A DNA stretch of 64,000 nucleotides from JAUNBN01 sp036645935 (GCA_036645935.1 JAVXNE010000007.1:51266-115265), one strand, 5' to 3'; positions 1 to 9,219 are shown, counted from the first letter of the stretch. The notes: generated by a model not told the origin, from the sequence alone. Made by a program: numbers and translations.

Positions 1-594
1 AAATTTCTTGTGGTCTTTTTTAAGATAGGCGTTCAGCCCCTCGAGCATAAATGCAATTGCGATTATGTCGCTCTGTCCGATAATAACTGCCGACGCGACG
101 AAAACAGTTGAGCTTAAAAATATGAACTGACACCACCGCTGCGCGTTTTTTTTCAATCCGAGCGTGCCGCATATTTTGCCGAGAGAGAGCACTGCCCAAA
201 TTATAAACGGCAGAGTCACTGCCTTTGCCCACAGGACGCATGGCACAGAATAAATTGCGAAAATTCCAAAGACACGCTCAATTATAGCGAGCGGAATACA
301 CCACACCGCAAAAAGCAGGTATTGAGTTATATAGTAGTTGGGAGCGACACCGGGACCTGCCCACATCGAGACAAATGCTCCTGTGTTTTCCTCGTAGAAC
401 TTGAGGTAGTCCCCGCGCGCGATAGCGTCGGCAAGATTGATTCCGTTGGTCGTGACGGTTGCGGAATCCCCGTAAAAATATAGGAAGAAAAACACCGCCG
501 TGATAGCACAGTAAACTATCCATTCCCATTTTTCCGGAGCGCTGTCAAACGCATTTTTGTGCGTTTTTTTTGTTTTTTCAAAAAGCCAGCTCAT
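1..594 (-). CDS. Polytopic membrane protein, possible GT-C type glycosyltransferase (partial)
   Basis: The N-terminal 198 residues of a minus-strand gene are visible and the rest runs off the left edge. The start ATG overlaps the purA stop as ATGA, so it is probably translationally coupled. A first membrane helix (about residues 25-43, rich in F, V and I) is followed by an extracytoplasmic loop with NGINLADAIARGDYLKFY. Further helices lie near residues 90-112, 120-138 and 155-180. A first helix followed by such a loop resembles clostridial lipid-linked-sugar glycosyltransferases of the GT-C superfold, which would fit the polysaccharide locus upstream. No catalytic motif is visible in the part present, so the function is inferred from topology and context. 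Confidence 0.7.
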   Translation of the reverse strand, partial: MSWLFEKTKKTHKNAFDSAPEKWEWIVYCAITAVFFFLYFYGDSATVTTNGINLADAIARGDYLKFYEENTGAFVSMWAGPGVAPNYYITQYLLFAVWCIPLAIIERVFGIFAIYSVPCVLWAKAVTLPFIIWAVLSLGKICGTLGLKKNAQRWCQFIFLSSTVFVASAVIIGQSDIIAIAFMLEGLNAYLKKDHKKF

Positions 595-1868
595 CGGTAA
601 ATAATGTCCTCCCTACGCGGGCCGTTGCTGATCATTGTTATCGGAACTCCGATATATTCCTCCGCAAACAACACGTAATCGCGGCATTCCTGAGGCAGCT
701 TATCAAACTCGCGTATTCCGCGAATATCACTTTTCCACCCCTTCATGACCTTGAGCACGGGTGTCGCGCGGCGCAGCTTTCCCGTTGTCGGGAAGTGCTT
801 TGTCATGCGCCCGTCTAAATTGTAGCCGACACAAACGGGAATTTCATCGAGATAGGACAGCGCGTCAAGCACCGTAAATGCAACCTGTGTCGCACTCTGC
901 ACTCGCACGCCATAACGGCTTGCGACCAGATCCAGCCAGCCCATGCGCCGCGGTCTTCCCGTTGTCGCTCCGAACTCACCACCATCCCCGCCTCGCTCGC
1001 GCATCTCGGTCGCCTCATCCCCGAATATCTCGGATACGAACTCGCCGGCGCCCACCGCGCTTGAATAGGCCTTGACGACGGCGATGACGTCGGTGATATC
1101 GCCTGAGGGCAGTCCCGCACCCACAGCACCGTAAGCCGCGATCGTGTTGGAGGATGTGACCATCGGATAGATTCCAAAATCGATGTCCTTGAGCGCTCCG
1201 AGCTGTCCCTCGAGCAATATGCTCTTGCCCGCCCTGTTGGAATCGTACAAAAACCGGAAGGTGTCCGCAACATATGGGCGCAACGCCTCGCGGTATTCCG
1301 CAAGCTTGTCATATATATCCTCGGGACGCAGCGGTTCCTCGTGATAGAGGTTCACGATAAGCGCGTTTTTAATTTCACACACCCGAGCGGTTTTTTCGCG
1401 CAGATAGTCCTCATCCTCAAAAAGTTCACATGCCTGAAATCCGATTTTTGAATATTTGTCGGCATAAAACGGAGCAATTCCGGATCGCGTTGAGCCGAAG
1501 CTTTTGCCCGCAAGCCTCTCCTCTTCATACCTGTCAAGCAGCTTGTGATATGGCATCACAAGCTGAACGCGATCGGAGACGATTATATTGGGTGTCGGCA
1601 CTCCGCGCTCCGCAAGCGACGCGAGCTCGGACATGAAGTTCTCGACCGACAACGCGACGCCGTTGCCGATGACATTGGTCACGTCTGAGTTGAAAACACC
1701 TGATGGGAGCTGGTGCATGGCGAATTTACCGTATGAGTTGACAATGGTATGCCCTGCGTTTGCGCCTCCCTGAAAGCGGATAACTATGTCCGCGTTCTCG
1801 GCCAGTGCATCGGTAAGCTTGCCCTTGCCCTCATCTCCCCAGTTTGCCCCTACGATTGCCTTAATCAT
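591..1868 (-). CDS. purA: Adenylosuccinate synthetase
   Basis: Catalyses GTP-dependent joining of IMP and aspartate to adenylosuccinate, the first committed step to AMP, in the cytoplasm. The N-terminus MIKAIVGANWGDEGKGK carries the family signature GDEGKGK, and QGGANAGHT follows at about residue 35. The ATG at 1868 is chosen because a GGAGGT box lies 7 bases upstream; an in-frame start 60 bases further up would add a 20-residue Arg/Ala-rich tail not seen in the family. The 425-residue length is normal. It sits at the downstream end of a polysaccharide cluster, 107 bases after a DUF2304 gene, and its stop overlaps the start of a membrane protein gene. Confidence 0.97.
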   Translation of the reverse strand: MIKAIVGANWGDEGKGKLTDALAENADIVIRFQGGANAGHTIVNSYGKFAMHQLPSGVFNSDVTNVIGNGVALSVENFMSELASLAERGVPTPNIIVSDRVQLVMPYHKLLDRYEEERLAGKSFGSTRSGIAPFYADKYSKIGFQACELFEDEDYLREKTARVCEIKNALIVNLYHEEPLRPEDIYDKLAEYREALRPYVADTFRFLYDSNRAGKSILLEGQLGALKDIDFGIYPMVTSSNTIAAYGAVGAGLPSGDITDVIAVVKAYSSAVGAGEFVSEIFGDEATEMRERGGDGGEFGATTGRPRRMGWLDLVASRYGVRVQSATQVAFTVLDALSYLDEIPVCVGYNLDGRMTKHFPTTGKLRRATPVLKVMKGWKSDIRGIREFDKLPQECRDYVLFAEEYIGVPITMISNGPRREDIIYR

Positions 1869-1975
1869 TTTTGCGACCTCCGTTTTACTTGAGCTGCGCG
1901 CGAAACGCGGCCGTGCGGCCGCTGGCATTGCGCAACAATTCCCTCTTTCTCTGCCGGTTATACATAAAACTGCTG

Positions 1976-2377
1976 TTACATTTTTACATCCGAATTCATA
2001 TCAGCATTTTTGTCTCGCTCGAAAGCGCGATCTGCCTCAAGCTCACGCACGCGGCGCTCGAGCAGCGCAATGGACTGTATCATATCGCGGTTTGTGCGGT
2101 TGAACTGGGAAGCAATCGAGGTGAGCGACAGTGTCAGCAGCAGCGAGCAGCCCGCAAAAAGAAGAAACACCGCGTTCACGGGGTTCGATACTCCGACGGC
2201 CGCCGAGGCGCTGAACACCAGCTGCGGCCAGATGAGAAACACCGCAAGCACCAGACCGCTGAGCATCCAGAAAAGCGAATATTTGAGTATTAGCCGTTTG
2301 TTTTTCAGCATAAAGAAGATGATTGCAAAATAGGCGATGACCCCTATTGCGAGAAACAGCCGAAGCTTACCGTCCAT
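1976..2377 (-). CDS. DUF2304 family membrane protein
   Basis: A 133-residue protein with three predicted membrane helices (about residues 5-23, 33-52 and 66-85) and a charged, coiled-coil-like C-terminal tail (about 95-125). This is the layout of DUF2304 proteins, which typically sit beside a dolichol-phosphate-mannose-synthase-like glycosyltransferase. Here the start overlaps the end of exactly such a GT2 gene. It is probably a membrane partner of that transferase, perhaps in making or flipping a polyprenyl-phosphate sugar. That role is inferred from context. Confidence 0.85.
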   Translation of the reverse strand: MDGKLRLFLAIGVIAYFAIIFFMLKNKRLILKYSLFWMLSGLVLAVFLIWPQLVFSASAAVGVSNPVNAVFLLFAGCSLLLTLSLTSIASQFNRTNRDMIQSIALLERRVRELEADRAFERDKNADMNSDVKM

Positions 2378-3086
2378 TGCGTTTCCCTCCCAGCGTGAAT
2401 CTTCCGATCACTATTGCTATCGAGACCTTTATCATGAAATAGACGGATTTGAGCGGGCTTATCGACGACTTTCCTGTCGTGCGCTCACGCATCTCAACAG
2501 GCGCTTCCTGAACGGTGAAGCCCGCCGTGACCGCCGCCATGATCGCTTCTGGCTCCGGATAATCCTGCGCGTAATTGAGCGAGAAAAACTCGGTGAGTTC
2601 TCGGGAGCAGGCGCGGAATCCGCTCGTGACGTCGGTGACCTTGACCCCGCACACGACGCGCAACAGCACTCTTAGAAAGTTTATTCCAAAACGGCGAAGC
2701 CCCGACGTCTGAAATCCCTTTTTCTCCAAAAATCGAGATCCCACACACATGTCGCACTCGCCGCGCGCCACCGGATCAACTATCGCGGGCAGAAACTCCG
2801 CCATATGCTGCCCGTCGCCGTCGAACTGCACCGAGATATCGTAACCGCACTCGAGCGCATATCTGTATCCGGTCTGCACCGCGCCTCCGATTCCGAGGTT
2901 GGATGGCAGATCAACGCGCCGTGCGCCGCAGTTATCAAGCACTTTTCGGGTGTCATCTGTGGAGCAGTCGTTGATTACGACCAAATCATATTCGGGGCAG
3001 CACTCTCGCAGCGATTCGACCACGCCGCAGATGCACTCCGATTCGTTGTATGCAGGTATTATAACCAAAACACGTGGTTTGTTCAT
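2367..3086 (-). CDS. Family 2 glycosyltransferase, DPM1/polyprenyl-phosphate-sugar synthase-like
   Basis: A GT-A fold transferase of 239 residues. It begins with PRVLVIIPAYNE, followed by the nucleotide-binding VINDCSTDDT and the metal-binding QFDGDGQH (about residues 88-95), the arrangement of dolichol-phosphate mannose synthase-like enzymes. The ATG at 3086 is preferred because a GAGG box lies just upstream; the longer in-frame version adds ten unremarkable residues. No C-terminal membrane helices are present, and the following overlapping DUF2304 gene may supply the membrane part. It probably transfers a sugar to a polyprenyl phosphate for a surface glycan. The exact sugar cannot be read from sequence. 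Confidence 0.88.
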   Translation of the reverse strand: MNKPRVLVIIPAYNESECICGVVESLRECCPEYDLVVINDCSTDDTRKVLDNCGARRVDLPSNLGIGGAVQTGYRYALECGYDISVQFDGDGQHMAEFLPAIVDPVARGECDMCVGSRFLEKKGFQTSGLRRFGINFLRVLLRVVCGVKVTDVTSGFRACSRELTEFFSLNYAQDYPEPEAIMAAVTAGFTVQEAPVEMRERTTGKSSISPLKSVYFMIKVSIAIVIGRFTLGGKRNGR

Positions 3087-3249
3087 GTTAACCTCATCGA
3101 AATATCTTGTTTGCACACGTTAAACACCGCCAAATCATCACGCTCACAGCGCCAATTGCAACCGCTCCTCTACACCAAAAGCTGTGCACGATAACCTGCA
3201 AATCCGAGCAAGCTTGATCTGTGAGCGCGGTGCAATCGGCAGCGCGCGC

Positions 3250-4509
3250 TCACGATTTTCCCGCGTTTAATCTGTGTTTCTCAACGGCCTGCTCGAGATA
3301 CCGCTCGAGATCGCTCAATATCTGCTCGCGATTAAAATGCTCCTCGCAGTAGTGGCGTCCGTTGTCCCCGAGCAATCTCAGCTGCCCTCTGTCGCACGCG
3401 GTGGCCTCTTCAATTGCACTGCACAGCGCTTCGGCATCTTCCGCAGCAGCGCAAAACCCGCAGCGTGCCTCAGTCACAGTTCGCGCGCCCTCTCCGTTCA
3501 TAAACGCGATTATGGGAATGCCCGCATGCATATACGTCTGAATCTTTGCAGGCAAAACAAGATTCAGCGTCTCGTTGTCCTTAAGACAGGCGAGCGCAAC
3601 GTCGCAGAGCGCCATATATTGCGGCAGCATCTCGCTTTCGACCCACCCCGTAAACACAAACATATCCTCAACGTTTTGAAGCCGTGCGGCTTCTTTTAAG
3701 TTGAGCAGTTCAGATCCGTCGCCCGCTATCATGAATTTCAGCGATTGCTTATTTTTCAGCTTTTCCGCCGCATCGATGACCGCTGAAAGTCCCTGAGCCT
3801 TGCCGATATTTCCGGCAAACCCGATGACCGTGTCCCCGTCCTCAAGCCCCAACTCCCCGCGTGTTATCGCCGAGGTCTTTGCCTCCTCGGATTCCGGTTC
3901 GGCGTAATTCGGGAAATACTCAACGTCATTGCGGAGTCCCATCTCGCGCAGCCGTCCCTCCATGCCTTTTGAGCTTATGAGAAGTGTCTGCGCACCTCGG
4001 TAGAGCCAGCGGCTCACCTCAAGGCTGATTTTTCGCAGCAGAGTCTCCTTCGCTCTGATTGGCTTGTGGAGCAGCAGATACATTGAATCCGGCCAGATAT
4101 CGAGCACAAAGACGACATGGGGTATCCCCATTTGCTTGGCTAGCAACTTCGCGGGATAAATCGTCGAGACAGGGGAATTGTTGAAGACAAAAATCACATC
4201 GTATCCATTATGCTTAAGTTTGGGAAGATGAAAGAGAGCATTTACCGCATATGAAGCGCAGTTAAGCACGAGACGCACAGGCTTGTCGCGGCCGCGCTTA
4301 ATCACGTTGACTCGCTCGATATTAACGCCGCCTCGCTTCCGCTCCCCGTGCTTAAACCAGCCGTAGCCGTGATAAAATTCGCCGTCCGGAATGTTCGGCA
4401 CCGAGGTAATCACATCGACAGAATGCCCGCGTTTCACAAGTTGCTCGCAGATATCGGTTATTCTGAACGGTTCGGGGTAGTAGTACATCGTCACGACGAG
4501 AATTTTCAT
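3250..4509 (-). CDS. Family 4 glycosyltransferase, WbuB-like (possible FucNAc transferase)
   Basis: A GT-B fold, family 4 glycosyltransferase of 419 residues. The start is MKILVVTMYYYPEPFRI, the family's N-terminal strand, and the C-terminal half has GFAGNIGKAQGL (about residue 225) and FTGWVESEML. It resembles WbuB, the transferase next to fnlA-fnlB-fnlC in O-antigen loci. Here it directly follows the fnlC-like gene, with the ATG five bases after that stop, so L-FucNAc transfer is the best guess. An alternative GTG start at 4533 overlaps fnlC. A 163-base spacer without an obvious gene separates it from the next glycosyltransferase. Confidence 0.88.
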   Translation of the reverse strand: MKILVVTMYYYPEPFRITDICEQLVKRGHSVDVITSVPNIPDGEFYHGYGWFKHGERKRGGVNIERVNVIKRGRDKPVRLVLNCASYAVNALFHLPKLKHNGYDVIFVFNNSPVSTIYPAKLLAKQMGIPHVVFVLDIWPDSMYLLLHKPIRAKETLLRKISLEVSRWLYRGAQTLLISSKGMEGRLREMGLRNDVEYFPNYAEPESEEAKTSAITRGELGLEDGDTVIGFAGNIGKAQGLSAVIDAAEKLKNKQSLKFMIAGDGSELLNLKEAARLQNVEDMFVFTGWVESEMLPQYMALCDVALACLKDNETLNLVLPAKIQTYMHAGIPIIAFMNGEGARTVTEARCGFCAAAEDAEALCSAIEEATACDRGQLRLLGDNGRHYCEEHFNREQILSDLERYLEQAVEKHRLNAGKS

Positions 4510-4514
4510 ATCTG

Positions 4515-5651
4515 TCACTCGCTCTTTTTCCACACGATGCTATTGATTATCTTTGTGTAGCTCTCGATGAGCTTGACGACCTTAACCGAGACATTTTCGT
4601 CCGCGTAATCCGGAGCCTCGGCAATCGGTTCGCCCGCATCGTGCATCGCGACGCACAGTTCGACGGCCGAAAGTATATTGTCGCGCGTTATTCCACCAAT
4701 GACAACAGCGCCCTTGTCGAGCACCTCGGGGCGCTCGGTCGAGGTGCGGATGAGCACTCCTGGAAATCGCAGCATCGAGCTTTCCTCTGAGAGCGTTCCG
4801 CTGTCTGACAGCACACAAAAGGCGTTTTGCTGGAGTTTGTTGTAATCGAGATATCCGAATGGCTCACAGTTGCGCACGAACTTGTTAAACTCGAATCCCC
4901 TGTCCTTTATCCGTTTGAGAGAACGTGGGTGCGTCGAGTATATCACGGGCATCATATAGCGCTCGGCGACGGCGTTTATCGAGTTCATAAGTGAGTAAAA
5001 ATGATCCTCAATGTCGACGTTTTCTTCCCTATGCGCCGAGACGAGAATATATTTTCTCGCTTCAAGCCCCAGTTTTTCAAGGACGTCACTCTCGTAAATT
5101 TTATCGAGATTGCGCGCGATAACCTCGCGTATAGGCGATCCAGTCACATAAATCCGCTCGGGGCGAATGCCCTCGGAAATCAGATATCGGCGGCTGTGCT
5201 CGGTGTAGGGAAGATTGATGTCGCTTATGTGATCGACGATTCTCCTGTTGGTCTCCTCCGGCACATTCTCGTCAAAGCAGCGGTTTCCCGCTTCCATGTG
5301 GAAGATGGGTATCTTGAGCCTTTTTGCTCCGATCGCCGCGAGCGCGCTGTTTGTGTCGCCCAAAATAAGCAGAGCGTCGGGCTTTTCCTGCGCCATGACC
5401 TCGTAGCTTTTGGCGATTATCGCACCCATTGTCTCCCCGAGATTTTCTCCGGCCGCGGAGAGATAAAAGTCCGGCTCGCGCAGCCCCAGATCCTCGAAAA
5501 AAATCTTATTGAGTGTGTAGTCGTAGTTCTGTCCCGTGTGCACCAGAACATGGTTAAAATAGCGGTCACAGCACTTGATAACCTCTGAGAGCCTGATTAT
5601 CTCGGGTCGTGTCCCGATTATCGTCATTACTTTAAGCCGTGATACACTCAT
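4515..5651 (-). CDS. fnlC: UDP-sugar 2-epimerase (WecB superfamily), FnlC/CapG-type
   Basis: A 378-residue non-hydrolysing UDP-N-acetylhexosamine 2-epimerase. Family landmarks are IGTRPEIIRLSEVI near the N-terminus, VHTGQNYDYTL, LGDTNSAL, MEAGNRCFDENVPEETNR and a late SDSGTLSEE. Because it follows capF- and capE-type genes, it most likely performs the last step, C-2 epimerisation to UDP-N-acetyl-L-fucosamine, rather than making UDP-ManNAc. A strong GGAGG site precedes the ATG, and only one base separates it from the upstream stop. Family assignment is secure; the FnlC specificity is inferred from the three-gene context. Confidence 0.92.
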   Translation of the reverse strand: MSVSRLKVMTIIGTRPEIIRLSEVIKCCDRYFNHVLVHTGQNYDYTLNKIFFEDLGLREPDFYLSAAGENLGETMGAIIAKSYEVMAQEKPDALLILGDTNSALAAIGAKRLKIPIFHMEAGNRCFDENVPEETNRRIVDHISDINLPYTEHSRRYLISEGIRPERIYVTGSPIREVIARNLDKIYESDVLEKLGLEARKYILVSAHREENVDIEDHFYSLMNSINAVAERYMMPVIYSTHPRSLKRIKDRGFEFNKFVRNCEPFGYLDYNKLQQNAFCVLSDSGTLSEESSMLRFPGVLIRTSTERPEVLDKGAVVIGGITRDNILSAVELCVAMHDAGEPIAEAPDYADENVSVKVVKLIESYTKIINSIVWKKSE

Positions 5652-5652
5652 T

Positions 5653-6777
5653 CTAAACCTCCATTGGGTAGGTGTCGGTGCGCTCGGGGTCGAACAGCTC
5701 GCTCGCCCAAATCAGCATTACCATGACATCGCACGGAGAGCTGTTGGTGATGTTGTGGGTGTACCCCGGCGGTATATCGATAACTGTGGGGCGCTCACCG
5801 CACACGTTGTATTCATTCACTGCATCCCCATCTATCCGACGAAAACGCACGGTCGCCTGACCGCTTATCACAACAAACTTCTCGTTTTTGCTGTGATGCC
5901 AGTGATTTCCTCTTGTGATTCCGGGAGCGGTGGTTGAAAAGCTGATCTGTCCCGCGTCAAGGCTGCGCATAATCTCGGCAAAAGCTCCGCGTGCATCCGA
6001 GTGCGCATTTAGCGTGTAGGCAAAATCATCGCTGTCGAGATAGGTAAGGTATGTGGCATAGAGCGCGCTGTCGAGACCATTTCGCAAACTCGGCATTACG
6101 AGTGTCCGGCGGCTCTCTCGAAACTCCATCAGCTTGTCCGGTATATATTGCAGCGTACATGTATATGTTTTCACAACTTCAGCGTAGCCATCGGAGCCTA
6201 TTTGGGCCTCTTTCGAAATCGCGGTCTTAAGAAGTGCAATCAGGTCGTCGATGTAAATCAGTGTCATCTCGCGCGATGGATCGTTCACCTGCACCGAAAG
6301 TCCGTGCGCTATGTTGTGGCAAAAGGTTGCGACGGCGCTGTTGTAGTTGGGGCGGCACCATTTGCCGAAAACGTTCGGCAGCCGCCAAACAAAAACCGGC
6401 GCATCAGTCGTGTCTCTGTATGCGAACATCGCGCGCTCGGCCTCGAGCTTGCTCTTGCCGTAGGCGTTGTCGAGCATCGCCTGCACCGATGATGTGATTG
6501 CAACAGGAACAGTGTTCCCGACTTCGCGCAACTTGTCAAGCATCCAAATGGTGAAGTTGGCATTGCCGCTTGCGAACTCGTCGTCGCTTTTTGGACGATT
6601 GACTCCGGCGAGGTGCACCACAAAATCGCACGCTCCAAGATACCCGCAAAGCTCTGCCTCGGGCGTGTCAATATCCGAAAGCATAAGCTCATATTTTTCA
6701 GGCTCTCTTGAGAGCTCGGCGACAAGGTTACGTCCGATAAAACCGCGCGCGCCCGTTATCAGCACTCGTTTTACCAT
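5653..6777 (-). CDS. fnlB: Bifunctional UDP-sugar reductase with C-terminal cupin (FnlB/CapF/WbjC)
   Basis: A 374-residue short-chain dehydrogenase fused to a cupin. The N-terminal Rossmann segment is VLITGARGFIGRNLV and the catalytic Tyr/Lys are in NAYGKSKLEAE (about residue 115). The C-terminal part contains the cupin metal motif RGNHWHHSKNEKFVV. CapF enzymes use the cupin for C-3 epimerisation and the reductase for NADPH-dependent C-4 reduction on the route to UDP-L-FucNAc. The ATG at 6777 overlaps the fnlA stop as ATGA, behind an AGAGG box. It is the middle gene of a complete fnlA-fnlB-fnlC set. Confidence 0.93.
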   Translation of the reverse strand: MVKRVLITGARGFIGRNLVAELSREPEKYELMLSDIDTPEAELCGYLGACDFVVHLAGVNRPKSDDEFASGNANFTIWMLDKLREVGNTVPVAITSSVQAMLDNAYGKSKLEAERAMFAYRDTTDAPVFVWRLPNVFGKWCRPNYNSAVATFCHNIAHGLSVQVNDPSREMTLIYIDDLIALLKTAISKEAQIGSDGYAEVVKTYTCTLQYIPDKLMEFRESRRTLVMPSLRNGLDSALYATYLTYLDSDDFAYTLNAHSDARGAFAEIMRSLDAGQISFSTTAPGITRGNHWHHSKNEKFVVISGQATVRFRRIDGDAVNEYNVCGERPTVIDIPPGYTHNITNSSPCDVMVMLIWASELFDPERTDTYPMEV

Positions 6778-7853
6778 CACACCAATCCTCTTTCATGATC
6801 CGACTCCCTCTCGAGCTGCGCTTGAATATACGGCAGCGAGAACAGCAGGTTCTTAATTTCCTCAACATCGAGCAACTCCTGATTGGATGTGTAGTCGATT
6901 ATCTCACTCACATTCTCGCTGCCGCTGTCGGTGTATTTTGAATAGTTAAGGTCGCGCGTGTCATTGAATATGCGGTAAAAATTGTCGATGCGCTCGGCGT
7001 GGGCAAGTTCCTCACGGTTGATGAGCGTCTCGTGTTTTTTCTCGCCGTGCCTCGTTCCGATTATGTGTATTTTTCGCTTTTTCTCCGGGTCGAACAACTC
7101 AAGCACCGCTTTTGCAAGATCGCGGATTGTCGATGCGGGTGCACGCGGGATGAAGGTTTCGCCCTGGCTGCCGTTGAGGAACGCGTACAGCACAAGGTCC
7201 ACCGCTTCGTCGAGCGACATCAAAAAGCGCGTCATATCGGGGTCGGTGATCGTAATGTCGCGTCCGGCGCGTATCTGGTCGACAAACAGCGGAATCACCG
7301 ATCCGCGCGACGCCATGACGTTGCCGTATCTGGTTATGTTAAACACGGTCTCGCTCTCGGGCACATTGCGCGCGTAGGCGCGAACAACCTTTTCGGCCAC
7401 AGCCTTTGTCATGCCCATAGCATTGACCGGATATACCGCTTTGTCTGTCGAAAGCAGCACAAAGCGCTTCACCCCGTTGCGGTGCGCGGCGCGAATGGCG
7501 TTGTCGGTGCCGTCGACATTTGTGCGAACAGCCTCCATAGGGTAAAACTCGCAGGACGGCACCTGCTTGAGCGCCGCCGCGTGAAAGACATAGTCGACCC
7601 CCGCCATCGCAGAGCTCAGCGAATGATAGTCGCGCACATCCCCGATGTAAAACTTGACCTTATCATTTTGCAACTTCTGACGCATCTCGTCCTGTTTTTT
7701 CTCATCGCGAGAAAAAATCCTTATCTCGCGCAGTCCTGAATTGAGAAAACGACGCAGCACCGCGTTGCCGAAAGACCCTGTGCCGCCTGTTATGAGCAGC
7801 ACCTTTCCATCAAACTCCGGAGAGACTTTTTTGTCAATATTTTCTACGAGCAT
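6777..7853 (-). CDS. fnlA: UDP-GlcNAc 4,6-dehydratase/5-epimerase (FnlA/CapE/WbjB)
   Basis: The first enzyme of UDP-N-acetyl-L-fucosamine synthesis, 358 residues. The NAD-binding motif is LLITGGTGSFGNAV. The active site reads STDKAVYPVNAMGMTKA, where CapE-type soluble dehydratases carry a Met-containing SxxKxxxPxNxMGxxK signature. The ATG at 7853 follows an AGAGGT box; the longer in-frame version extends 17 residues to overlap the rfbC stop and is less likely. It acts in the cytoplasm and feeds the next two genes. Confidence 0.93.
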   Translation of the reverse strand: MLVENIDKKVSPEFDGKVLLITGGTGSFGNAVLRRFLNSGLREIRIFSRDEKKQDEMRQKLQNDKVKFYIGDVRDYHSLSSAMAGVDYVFHAAALKQVPSCEFYPMEAVRTNVDGTDNAIRAAHRNGVKRFVLLSTDKAVYPVNAMGMTKAVAEKVVRAYARNVPESETVFNITRYGNVMASRGSVIPLFVDQIRAGRDITITDPDMTRFLMSLDEAVDLVLYAFLNGSQGETFIPRAPASTIRDLAKAVLELFDPEKKRKIHIIGTRHGEKKHETLINREELAHAERIDNFYRIFNDTRDLNYSKYTDSGSENVSEIIDYTSNQELLDVEEIKNLLFSLPYIQAQLERESDHERGLV

Positions 7854-7903
7854 TGTGTGACCTCTTTTTTCAATATTATCGTTAAAACGAAACCGGAATT
7901 TCA

Positions 7904-8464
7904 CTATACCCCCAGTATTGTCCTGACTTCTCTAAACGACGGCTGATTTTTGTCTTTATCCGATAGCAGATAATCGCATCCGGCACTCGGCCATTCAATT
8001 CCGATTTCGGGATCATCAAACCTCATTCCAAGCTCGTCCGCAGGGTCGTAAAGGCTGGTGCATTTGTATACAAATTCAGCAAAATCAGAGAGCACCACAA
8101 AGCCGTGTGCAAAGCCCTCGGGGATGAAAAGCTGGCGTTTGTTGTCTTGCGAGAGCACTGTTCCAAACCACTTTCCAAGCGTGGGGCTTCCCTTGCGCAT
8201 GTCGACTCCGACATCAAACACCTCTCCGTGCACAGCGCGCACGAGCTTGCCCTGCGGGTTTTTGACCTGCATGTGAAGTCCGCGCAGCACGCCGCGCCGA
8301 GAGCGGGACTCGTTGTCCTGCACAAAGCGCATGACGCGGCCGGCAGCATCGAACTCGCCCTGATTGTAAGTCTCCATAAAGTAGCCGCGCTCGTCGCCAA
8401 AAACCGTCGGTTCAACGACGACCATGCCCTCTATTCCTGTTTCAGCAAAATTGAATTTTCCCAT
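7904..8464 (-). CDS. rfbC: dTDP-4-dehydrorhamnose 3,5-epimerase family protein
   Basis: A 186-residue RmlC-type cupin. Landmarks are DERGYFMETYNQ, the residues leading to RGLHMQ with the conserved active-site His, and FIPEGFAHGFVVLSD. It normally epimerises the 4-keto intermediate in dTDP-L-rhamnose synthesis. No rmlA, rmlB or rmlD lies in this window, so these are encoded elsewhere or this copy serves a different keto-sugar. A GGGAGC site precedes the ATG, and it lies between the sugar transferase and fnlA genes in the same direction. Confidence 0.92.
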   Translation of the reverse strand: MGKFNFAETGIEGMVVVEPTVFGDERGYFMETYNQGEFDAAGRVMRFVQDNESRSRRGVLRGLHMQVKNPQGKLVRAVHGEVFDVGVDMRKGSPTLGKWFGTVLSQDNKRQLFIPEGFAHGFVVLSDFAEFVYKCTSLYDPADELGMRFDDPEIGIEWPSAGCDYLLSDKDKNQPSFREVRTILGV

Positions 8465-8479
8465 AAAGCTGCTCCCGTG

Positions 8480-9166
8480 TTATTTCATGCTGACGGCGCC
8501 GACAGTCGCGAGCAGTATTTTCATGTCCTCGCTCGGGCCGACGCGCTGCAAATATTCAAGATTGTATTTCATTTTCCGTGGCAGGATCTCGCTGACGTAA
8601 ACGAAGTCAGCGTCGCTCAAATCGTTCAGCAGTTCCGATTCCCCGATGAACTCGATGCTCGCCCTCGAGGTCACTCCTGCGGGCAGCAGTAGCGTCGCAT
8701 ACATCTCTTCAGTGTAGCAGTCAACGTATTCCCGAACCTCAGGCCGTGTTCCGACAAAGCTCATTTCTCCCCGCAATATGTTGAAAAGCTGCGGAAGTTC
8801 ATCCAGCCGCGTGCGGCGCAAAACGGATCCTGCGCGCGTTATTCTTTTATCTCCATCAAGTGTCAGCGCCCCGCCCAGCCGATCGGCATTTGCCACCATT
8901 GATCGAAATTTGTATATTGAAAAATCGCGCAGATTTTGTGTCACTCGAAGCTGTCTGTAAAACACGGGGCCGCGGCTGTCAATCTTGACGACAACGGCGA
9001 GGGTGAGCAGCAGAGGGGAGAGCACCGCGATAAGCAGCGCACTGACGGCAATATCGAATATGCGCTTGAGTACAAGCGAGCTGCGCCTTTGCTCGAGCGC
9101 CTCCAGATATTCTTTAACGGAATCGTTGCGCATCGGCTCGGGCAACTCATCGAATTTTGCAAGCAT
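8480..9166 (-). CDS. Initiating sugar-1-phosphate transferase (bacterial sugar transferase, WcaJ/PglC type)
   Basis: A short (228-residue) polyprenyl-phosphate phosphoglycosyl transferase with a single hydrophobic hairpin at about residues 38-58, after KRIFDIAVSALL. Family signatures follow: FYRQLRVTQNLRDFSIYKFRSM, LRRTRLDELPQLFNILRGEMSFVGTRPE (shown here as separate LDELPQLFN and MSFVGTRPE). The DE pair in that region is catalytic in the family. It would start the repeat unit by placing a sugar phosphate on undecaprenyl phosphate. AAGGA precedes the ATG. Neighbouring FnlABC and aminotransferase genes suggest an amino-deoxy sugar. Confidence 0.93.
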   Translation of the reverse strand: MLAKFDELPEPMRNDSVKEYLEALEQRRSSLVLKRIFDIAVSALLIAVLSPLLLTLAVVVKIDSRGPVFYRQLRVTQNLRDFSIYKFRSMVANADRLGGALTLDGDKRITRAGSVLRRTRLDELPQLFNILRGEMSFVGTRPEVREYVDCYTEEMYATLLLPAGVTSRASIEFIGESELLNDLSDADFVYVSEILPRKMKYNLEYLQRVGPSEDMKILLATVGAVSMK

Positions 9167-9219
9167 AAGGTATCCTTTGTATTGCAGTCATAATCACATT
9201 TTCAGTTCTGTAGCGCCAT

